Below are positions 1 to 6,148 of a stretch of DNA of 41,828 bases, piece by piece. Where the stretch lies: positions 1 through 41,828 of the forward strand of contig JAEZIB010000113.1 in the NCBI GenBank assembly GCA_023416275.1, read 5' to 3'. Each line of letters begins with the position of its first letter. Position 1 is the stretch's first letter. The notes under the pieces are model-generated. The model worked only from the letters and a program-made list of their open reading frames with translations. It ran no database searches and was not told the origin of the DNA. The stretch is from Bacillota bacterium (GTDB lineage Bacteria; Bacillota; Clostridia; Acetivibrionales; DSM-1351). Made by a program: the position numbers and the translations under genes.

Positions 1-468
1 TCCCTATAGCGGGTCATTTGCATTCTTACAGTAAAAAGCAAGTGTGCTGGAGCAATTGATTTTATGTTTCAATTCCCTAATACGGGTCATTTGCATTCTT
101 ACGGAAGATACACTTAAATATGGTGGAATGGATTATATGTTTCAATTCCCTAATACGGGTCATTTGCATTCTTACATTACGAGACTTTCTGGAAGAATTT
201 CCTAGATTACGTTTCAATTCCCTAATACGGGTCATTTGCATTCTTACTCATCCCCTAATCGATCTTATAAATTCAAAATGGAAGTTTCAATTCCCTAATA
301 CGGGTCATTTGCATTCTTACATGATATTGATCTTTTCTATGGAAGAGATGAAGCTGCGTTTCAATTCCCTAATACGGGTCATTTGCATTCTTACTGAAAT
401 GGCACTTCATTATGAATGTCCTATTAATAAAGTTTCAATTCCCTAATACGGGTCATTTGCATTCTTAC
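1..468 (-). CRISPR. CRISPR array 1 (left end outside the window)
   Basis: Six complete 37-nt repeats start at 66, 139, 211, 284, 358 and 432, preceded by a partial one ending at 29. Spacers are 35-37 nt. On the + strand the repeat begins gtttcaattccctaatacg and ends ggtcatttgcattcttac. On the minus strand it ends in ATTGAAAC, the usual crRNA 5' handle, so transcription is leftward and the leader is at 469 onward. The partial first repeat reads ctatagcggg where the others read ctaatacggg, so the array's older part carries the variant seen in array 2. The oldest end lies beyond the window. Confidence 0.97.
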
Positions 469-680
469 GTTTTTTGAGTTATTCTCAGTATTTCCAAGGC
501 TTCCAGCCATTTTGAGATTGGGTTAAGATTGCATTTTTTAATGCTTATTTTATATTTTCAAGGTGCTTTTTTGCTGTTTTACATACTATCAACACGCCTA
601 TAACCCAGTAATTTCAACAATTACAGGCTTCAACCATATTTTATTGAAATAAAAATTATATAATTAAAAGCTTTCATACA
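469..680 (-). promoter_or_regulatory. CRISPR leader 1
   Basis: This AT-rich gap directly follows the last repeat of array 1. It shares long blocks with the sequence to the right of arrays 2 and 3, for example gccattttgaga followed by gggttaagattgcatttttt, a caaggtgc block and a terminal tatataatta block. The same sequence at the same end of three arrays is what a leader would show. It is the most diverged of the three: the hairpin with a TATAAT found in leaders 2 and 3 is not preserved. I see no gene between 680 and 907. Confidence 0.8.
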
Positions 681-907
681 TAATTGTATAGAACTATTTA
701 TATATTTTCAATATAATCACCAAATTAATTATTGGAATTTTAAGACTTAGTATATCTTTAATTTATTAAGTATTTTGTTAATATTAATGCCATACTTCAG
801 CCACTATTAGCCGTGGCATCATTTTTGATTGGTTATTTGTTTTACAAAAGTGCAACATAATAAATTCCAGTAAATACAAGCTGTTTCATAGTTTTTCTTT
901 AATTTTT

Positions 908-1834
908 CTATATTTCATAGGTATATTTGCCAAGCCCGAAAGTACAGTTCTTGCCTATGTGAACTATGCTTCCAATATATATGTACGGGAGAAATTTTGT
1001 TAGATCGCCACCAAATACTATATCTCCAATTATTCCGCCTAGCTTGATTTTACTTTTATGGGTGGAAGAAAACCTTTCCCAATCATGCCAGTGTAAATCA
1101 GCTTTCTTTACTGTAATGTTTCTTGCCTCTTCAAGAAAAGCCTTATAATCCAGCTCCCATTCCCTATTGCAATAAAGTCTGCTCAATGCGGAGGCTCTTC
1201 TGAAGATATTTCGCATAAACAATTCAAAATTCAGACCATCAGTAATTTTCCCCTGAGATTTAAACCTAAACGGAGTCTCAAAACTAATTCTAATTTCATC
1301 TGCACTTTTAAGACCTATGTTTTCAACACACCTCATTACCTCTATATTGCTAGGATTAAATGCTCCTTCAGAATAAACTTTTTTATGTGTCGTGCAATCC
1401 TCTATGTGTTCCAGCCTAAAACTTTTTCTTTGTGCCCCCAATCCATTTTCTGCAATTTTCTCCAAAGCATGAATAAACAGCGGTATGTACCCAATATTCA
1501 CACCTATAAAAATAATGTTAAACTCTAAGCTGTCCCCCTTGTGAAAAAGCAGCTTATTATTTGAAATTGGCTCTATTATAAAAGAGTTGGGTAAGGTTTG
1601 CATGTTTTTTGTATCAACATTCTGTTCTATGCGGTTAAAAAAGAAGGTATAAGCACAGGAATATTTATCCTCACAATTTTGGCAAAGAGCATCTAATTCT
1701 TTAGTACATATACATCTTTTCAGCTCAATACCCAGTACACCCCTTAAGGTCGAACCCAAATAGTTTGGAAGTGTTGCTTCTTCCATACATTCTAAACTTA
1801 CCTTTACCTTTGAAAATTCTATGTCATTGTTCAT
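908..1834 (-). CDS. cas6: Cas6-family pre-crRNA processing endoribonuclease
   Basis: This 308-residue protein matches the RAMP-type Cas6 family associated with type III systems, which cuts repeat RNA to release crRNAs. Visible features are an N-terminal RAMP-like strand and a LGSTLRGVLG segment (residues 26-35). A cysteine cluster follows at C41, C43, C51, C54 and C60 before a YTFFFNRI segment, as in this subfamily. The C-terminus has the glycine-rich IGKNCTFGLGKYTYEI loop that closes Cas6 proteins. The start at 1834 is preceded by an AGGGG site. The gene lies 27 nt downstream of the SAVED-like gene and between arrays 2 and 1, all in one direction, so the arrays and this gene may share transcripts. 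It is the only processing nuclease in the window and presumably serves all three arrays. The catalytic residue cannot be assigned by eye. Confidence 0.88.
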   Translation of the reverse strand: MNNDIEFSKVKVSLECMEEATLPNYLGSTLRGVLGIELKRCICTKELDALCQNCEDKYSCAYTFFFNRIEQNVDTKNMQTLPNSFIIEPISNNKLLFHKGDSLEFNIIFIGVNIGYIPLFIHALEKIAENGLGAQRKSFRLEHIEDCTTHKKVYSEGAFNPSNIEVMRCVENIGLKSADEIRISFETPFRFKSQGKITDGLNFELFMRNIFRRASALSRLYCNREWELDYKAFLEEARNITVKKADLHWHDWERFSSTHKSKIKLGGIIGDIVFGGDLTKFLPYIYIGSIVHIGKNCTFGLGKYTYEI

Positions 1835-1861
1835 TTCTAGCCCCTAATCTTAATTATGTAG

Positions 1862-2371
1862 TTATGGTCTGTTTAATAGACCCCATTCAATATATTTCTG
1901 CCTACTATCGGTTGTAGTTGGATCATTTTGGTAAAGCATTACAGGAATTTTATTTGCCAGTTCAGCACCAAGTATAGCTGCAAATGTAACTGGACCCCTA
2001 TAAAACAAATGTATTTTGCATGTGCCGTTATTAGTAATTCTTTTGCGTTCTTCTCGTACTCTCTGCAATAATTTATCGGTGTTTTCCTGTGTTAATCGGT
2101 CTGTCATGCCAACATAATGTATGTTTTTTTGTTTAATTTTCTTTAGTTTATGATATTTTTTAATCCAGTTAACGACCGACGCTTCAATGTTTTCATTGCT
2201 GATATCAACTATTAATACAGACTCGATATCCTTTGGATTGTTATAAAGTGCATCAACTTTGCCTTTCCTGCGTCTTTCAGCCGTAATTAGAATTATAAAA
2301 GACCAAACAAGGGGTATTGCCGTGATAAAGCCCAGTATAATTCCAATTCTGTCAAGTGTGTCCCAAATCAT
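1862..2371 (-). CDS. Membrane-anchored SAVED-like protein, candidate cyclic-oligoadenylate effector
   Basis: The 169-residue protein starts at 2371, where AGGAGGT sits six bases upstream of ATG; an upstream ATG at 2404 lacks such a site. Residues 9-30 form one hydrophobic helix followed by ERRRK, predicting a cytoplasmic C-terminal domain. That domain is one Rossmann-like unit. It has a VLIVDIS strand (52-58), an amphipathic region, and a segment at 119-150 (IHLFYRGP, then ILGAELANKIPVMLYQND) that resembles the nucleotide-binding core of SAVED domains. SAVED domains bind cyclic oligonucleotides made by CBASS or type III Cas10 enzymes. Full SAVED domains contain two CARF-like halves; only one is present, so the protein would have to oligomerise. 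It sits directly upstream of cas6. Function as a membrane effector is inference. Confidence 0.65.
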   Translation of the reverse strand: MIWDTLDRIGIILGFITAIPLVWSFIILITAERRRKGKVDALYNNPKDIESVLIVDISNENIEASVVNWIKKYHKLKKIKQKNIHYVGMTDRLTQENTDKLLQRVREERKRITNNGTCKIHLFYRGPVTFAAILGAELANKIPVMLYQNDPTTTDSRQKYIEWGLLNRP

Positions 2372-2468
2372 TTTATTACCTCCTGAATATAACTTGCTTG
2401 CCATTTAATTTTATAGTCTCAGCATCAAAACTAGTAGATCATAAGCATTTTTATCTAATAGCTATTCT

Positions 2469-2499
2469 GTCTATCAGATAGCGAAGCTAGATGATAGAC
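2469..2499 (-). other. Imperfect hairpin at the leader-distal end of array 2
   Basis: An 8-bp perfect stem (gtctatca at 2469, tgatagac ending at 2499) encloses a second 4-bp stem with a 3-nt loop, separated by two mismatches. It directly abuts the degenerate last repeat of array 2 and lies about 100 nt upstream of the SAVED-like gene on the transcribed strand. It has no following T-run, so it is not a clear intrinsic terminator. It may attenuate array transcripts running into the downstream genes. Confidence 0.45.
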
Positions 2500-3194
2500 T
2501 TTTCAAATTCCCTATACTAGGGTCACATGCATTCTTACTTTAATCCGTGATTCTGAGCATAATATTGATGATACATTTCAATTCCCTAAAGCGGGTCATT
2601 AACATTCTTACTAAAAAGAAAAGCAGCTATAAGCCACTTATGTAAAGTTTCAATTCCCTATAACGGGTCATATGCATTCTTACCGTGTCAGACGTTCCAG
2701 TTACTGAAATTTTTGAAAAGTTTCAATTCCCTATAGCGGGTCATTAGCATTCTTACACCGCGCAGCTTGTATGACCAGGACATACTTAAAAGTTTCAATT
2801 CCCTGTAGCGGGTCATTAGCATTCTTACAAAACTTTCAAAACTAATGGAGGAATCAGGTTTAAGGTTTCAATTCCCTATAGCGGGTCATTAGCATTCTTA
2901 CGGCTTGGCAACCACTACCACAACCATACAAGGAGGCTGGTTTCAATTCCCTATAGCGGGTCATTAGCATTCTTACTTACATAGAATTCGCTAGAGTTAC
3001 TAAAGAATTAATGTTTCAATTCCCTATAGCGGGTCATTAGCATTCTTACCGTAAGGAAGTGTTAGAAGAGCACAAAAAGGATGGAGTTTCAATTCCCTAT
3101 AGCGGGTCATTAGCATTCTTACATAACGCTAGCAGCACTAGATAGCAATTTATATAAGTTTCAATTCCCTATAGCGGGTCATTAGCATTCTTAC
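2500..3194 (-). CRISPR. CRISPR array 2
   Basis: Ten repeats start at about 2500, 2575, 2647, 2720, 2792, 2865, 2940, 3013, 3086 and 3158. Nine spacers are 35-38 nt. The dominant + strand repeat begins gtttcaattccctatagcg and ends ggtcattagcattcttac. The left-most copy (39 nt) is degenerate, and the next two carry substitutions, as expected of the oldest, leader-distal end. The copy at 2792 has one change (ctgtagc). The first repeat abuts leader 2 at 3195. The order of mutations confirms that the array grew from the right. Confidence 0.97.
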
Positions 3195-3400
3195 TCGTTT
3201 TTTGAGCTATTCTCAGTAATTCCAAGGCTTTCAGCCATTTTGAGAATGGGTTAAGATTGCATTTTTTAAATTTTTTTAGGTTCTCAAGGTGCATTTTTAT
3301 TAGTTTTTACATATTATTTACATGCCTACAAGCCTTTATTATAGAGGCTTTTGGGCTTTGCGTAATGACAATAAAAATAAAAAGTATATAATTATGACTT
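3195..3400 (-). promoter_or_regulatory. CRISPR leader 2
   Basis: About 200 nt right of array 2 are nearly identical to the sequence right of array 3, from a tcgttttttg start through gccattttgagaatgggtta and aaagtatataattat. A conserved inverted repeat (agcct / aggct, 3331-3349) contains TATAAT on the minus strand at 3343-3338, about 145 nt from the first repeat. It is a plausible -10 box for leftward transcription, though I see no good -35. From 3400 to 3583 I see no gene. Confidence 0.8.
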
Positions 3401-3583
3401 GTCCATGTCAATTATATTAAATCCACCCTTCAATTACAATAGAAACAATGGCAAATATATAGAATATTATGGATGAAACAAATCAAAAAACAACATCAAT
3501 TTTTATCGGCTAAAAACGATATTTGGTCATCGCTAAGGCTTTAAACCGTAATCAACTTGGTAAATTCTAGCTAAAATAGGTAC

Positions 3584-3614
3584 AAAAAACATCTGTGGTT
3601 AGCAGATGTTTTTT
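3584..3614. terminator. Bidirectional intrinsic terminator after the toxin gene
   Basis: A perfect 12-bp inverted repeat (aaaaaacatctg and cagatgtttttt) encloses a 7-nt loop. It has A/T runs on both flanks and lies 10 nt beyond the toxin stop codon. It would end the toxin-antitoxin transcript before leader 2. Confidence 0.85.
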
Positions 3615-3624
3615 ATAACATATG

Positions 3625-3933
3625 TTATATTAACTTTATATAGTCTTGAGCACTGTAAAAGAATCTGAGAACAGTGACTATTTTGAGGATTTCATCTATT
3701 TTATATACAAGCACATAATTTTTAATTACAGCCCTGCGGTAGCCTTCCCCTTCTAACCGTTTGTCTTTGCATTTTTCATACATACCGGGATTGCTTTTTA
3801 GATATCCGTAGCATTTATCCACTTCATCAATGAAATCGCTGGCTGCTGCAGAATTTGACAATTGTACAACAATATATGAAACAATATTATCCAAATCCTG
3901 ATGTGCAAGTTCTGAAACAATTAATCTATACAT
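3625..3933 (-). CDS. RelE/ParE-superfamily toxin
   Basis: The 102-residue protein has the compact fold pattern of RelE/ParE toxins: an N-terminal strand (MYRLIVSELAHQDLDNIVSYI), two helices, then RRAVIKNYVLVYKIDE and IVTVLRFFYSAQDY strands. RelE members cleave mRNA on the ribosome and ParE members poison gyrase; the sequence alone does not separate these. Its start overlaps the end of the antitoxin gene by 8 nt, the normal antitoxin-first arrangement. The pair sits between CRISPR arrays 2 and 3, and a strong terminator follows. The length is normal, and nothing suggests inactivation. Confidence 0.85.
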   Translation of the reverse strand: MYRLIVSELAHQDLDNIVSYIVVQLSNSAAASDFIDEVDKCYGYLKSNPGMYEKCKDKRLEGEGYRRAVIKNYVLVYKIDEILKIVTVLRFFYSAQDYIKLI

Positions 3934-4186
3934 TGTATTTTTCTCTTATGCTTTTTAATGAAGCATCCCCATCAAGCACTTTTCCTTGCTTAATTTGTTC
4001 CTCGGCTTCAATAAGCTTGCTATGCACATCAAGCATGAACATTTTTTCTTCATACATTTTCATACTCATAATTACCATATCTCCATAACCGTTTTTTGTT
4101 ATAAAAATTGGTTCGTCAGATGCGTGACACCTTTTAGAAATCTCACTTGTATTTTTTAAATCTCTAATTGGAATAATCTGAGGCAT
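3926..4186 (-). CDS. Phd/YefM-family antitoxin
   Basis: The 86-residue protein begins MPQIIPIRDLKNTSEIS and continues with EPIFITKNGYGDMVIMSMKMYEE, the signature of the Phd/YefM N-terminal DNA-binding dimer domain. The acidic, helical C-terminal half (EAEEQIKQGKVLDGDASLKSI) would wrap the partner toxin. Such antitoxins neutralise the toxin and repress their own promoter. A GAAGGGAG site precedes the start, and a good promoter lies just upstream. It is co-translated with the toxin. Confidence 0.87.
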   Translation of the reverse strand: MPQIIPIRDLKNTSEISKRCHASDEPIFITKNGYGDMVIMSMKMYEEKMFMLDVHSKLIEAEEQIKQGKVLDGDASLKSIREKYNV

Positions 4187-4212
4187 AATTTCCAGCTCCC
4201 TTCTGCGGCTTT

Positions 4213-4241
4213 ATTATACCATAATTATACCCCGCTATCAA
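4213..4241 (-). promoter_or_regulatory. Promoter of the toxin-antitoxin pair
   Basis: On the minus strand TTGATA (4241-4236) is followed after 17 nt by TATAAT (4218-4213), a near-consensus vegetative promoter. A second TATAAT at 4229-4224 could act as an alternative -10. The 5' untranslated region would be about 20 nt, so antitoxin binding here could repress directly. Confidence 0.7.
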
Positions 4242-4347
4242 TTCTTTTAATACCTAAAATTCCGCATACGAATTTTGCCTCCATTATTACTCTACGAGCA
4301 ATAGTTGTTGTTGGAACTTTAACAGTATGATCAAATCCTCCATAGAC

Positions 4348-5759
4348 TTTTCAAATTCCCTATAACGGGTCATTAGTATTCTTACAGGAAGCTAAAATTG
4401 CGGATATGCGGTCAAAGTTTGGTTTCAATTCCCTATAACGGGTCATTAGTATTCTTACAAGATGAGAACGGATATTGCATTCGTTTATGACCCCAAGTTT
4501 CAATTCCCTATAACGGGTCATTAGTATTCTTACTCAATAAGTAGTAAATACATAAGGCGATGAGCCGTAAGTTTCAATTCCCTATAACGGGTCATTAGTA
4601 TTCTTACTTGGAGAAGAAGGAAGTTTTTTTAAACTTCAGCAGATTGAGTTTCAATTCCCTATAACGGGTCATTAGTATTCTTACATTACAATACGAAATG
4701 GTGCCGAGATTTTAATAAATAAGTTTCAATTCCCTATAACGGGTCATTAGTATTCTTACTTAATACTAACATTCCAGATTGAACAGTAAAACAAGTTTCA
4801 ATTCCCTATAACGGGTCATTAGTATTCTTACAATTAATGCTAAATTAAGCATAGCAAAACCGATTCAACGTTTCAATTCCCTATAACGGGTCATTAGTAT
4901 TCTTACACCGTCTTGATTTACTACCGCCATATCATTTTCAAGTTTCAATTCCCTATAACGGGTCATTAGTATTCTTACAATGACTATAGATTCTAACGGC
5001 ATTAAAAATTATTTGTTTCAATTCCCTATAACGGGTCATTAGTATTCTTACAGCTACTTTGCGATTATTTTTGCTGTCGTTAAAAGGTTTCAATTCCCTA
5101 TAACGGGTCATTAGTATTCTTACTCTGACTCTCCTTCGTAGTTGTATTCATCGAACGGGTTTCAATTCCCTATAACGGGTCATTAGTATTCTTACTGTGT
5201 TTGTATATCCTACTCGAATACCATTTTTGGGTTTCAATTCCCTATAACGGGTCATTAGTATTCTTACGTAATGATGGCGATATTTATATAAGATATGCTT
5301 AAGTTTCAATTCCCTATAACGGGTCATTAGTATTCTTACAATTTGATAAAACTTTCAGCGAAAAACCTCTGATTCAGTTTCAATTCCCTATAACGGGTCA
5401 TTAGTATTCTTACGGTTTTGATATAACATTAATGGAAGCTAGGTCATTAGTATTCTTACGATAACATTCGTAAAAACTTAATATTGAAGTTGTCTAATAA
5501 CATTAATGGAAGCTAGGTCATTAGTATTCTTACATAATAGGAGGTATAAAAATGAAATCATTAGAACTAACTGATAACATTAATGGAAGCTAGGTCATTA
5601 GTATTCTTACGGACGCTCCAGATTGGCAGAAAGATTCAATTCTAAAATAACATTAATGGAAGCTAGGTCATTAGTATTCTTACAAGATTTTCCGCTTTAC
5701 CACTCAACACACGAAGGTTATGATAACATTAATGGAAGCTAGGTCATTAGTATTCTTAC
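4348..5759 (-). CRISPR. CRISPR array 3, with a switch to chimeric repeats at the leader end
   Basis: Twenty repeats are present. Fifteen are of the normal kind, starting at about 4348 (degenerate), 4422, 4497, 4571, 4648, 4723, 4795, 4870, 4942, 5015, 5087, 5159, 5231, 5303 and 5377. They begin gtttcaattccctataacg and end ggtcattagtattcttac. Five leader-proximal repeats (5423, 5497, 5574, 5647, 5723) keep the last 18 nt but have a different first 19 nt. Spacers are 35-40 nt except the one at 5414-5422, which is only 9 nt. Several spacers read as open coding sequence in either sense, including one covering a ribosome binding site and start codon (5534-5573). Confidence 0.97.
5423..5759 (-). 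repeat. Block of five chimeric CRISPR repeats
   Basis: Five identical 37-nt units consist of ataacattaatggaagcta (19 nt) plus ggtcattagtattcttac (18 nt, shared with normal array 3 repeats). The first unit follows a normal repeat after only 9 nt. The repeat-start interval there is 46 nt instead of about 73. This fits a deletion of about 27 nt that removed the end of a spacer and the first 19 nt of the next repeat. Later acquisitions then copied 37 nt from the leader edge, including former spacer DNA. Spacers between the chimeric units are 37, 40, 36 and 39 nt. Confidence 0.9.
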
Positions 5760-5965
5760 TCGTTTTTTTGCCTTTTCCCAGTAGTTTTAAGGCTTTCAGC
5801 CATTTTGAGAATGGGTTAAGATTGCATTTTTTTTAAATTTTTTAGGTTTTCAAGGTGCATTTTCATTAGTTTTTACATATTATTTACATGCCTACAAGCC
5901 TTTATTATAGAGGCTTTTGGGCTTTGCTTAATGACTATCAAAATAAAAAGTATATAATTATAACA
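5760..5965 (-). promoter_or_regulatory. CRISPR leader 3
   Basis: The region closely matches leader 2 over about 200 nt, including the aagcct / aggctt inverted repeat carrying TATAAT on the minus strand (5909-5904) and the distal aaagtatataattata block. The main difference is close to the first repeat (tgccttttcccagtag against tgagctattctcagta). The leader is intact, so it does not explain the repeat switch. From 5965 to 6148 the only structure I see is the terminator hairpin at 6032. Confidence 0.8.
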
Positions 5966-6031
5966 AGTTGCTACTAAATTATATAAAATATTAGAGTTCT
6001 TTACAATACATTTAGTTTCCAAATCAGATTT

Positions 6032-6070
6032 AAATAGTCAAGGGAGAAATATGCTCTCCCTTAACTATTT
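6032..6070 (-). terminator. Hairpin downstream of the type III-D operon
   Basis: A 16-nt inverted repeat with one mismatch (arms at 6032-6047 and 6055-6070, 7-nt loop) lies about 80 nt past the last effector gene. The AT-rich outer stem and tattt tail make it the probable operon terminator, although the T-run is short. Confidence 0.65.
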
Positions 6071-6148
6071 ACTGTAGTTTAATTATTTCTTTTGCTTTAA
6101 TTTGAATTAACTCTATTTATAAAGAGCCTTAATCAAAAATTTTATGCA

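Noticed and set aside
120..446. A 108-residue open frame with a repeated FNSLIRVICILT unit
   Set aside because: It is only the translation of CRISPR repeats and spacers in array 1; the repeat is read in phase by chance.
3490..3565. Apparent similarity to 22800-22845 (tca-cg-taggcttt-aa--gtaatc)
   Set aside because: Only scattered short matches align by eye, too weak to call a repeat family.
5461..5468. ataacatt at the start of the spacer after the first chimeric repeat, same as the start of the chimeric repeat
   Set aside because: An 8-nt AT-rich match next to a repeat is likely chance; the other three new spacers do not show it.
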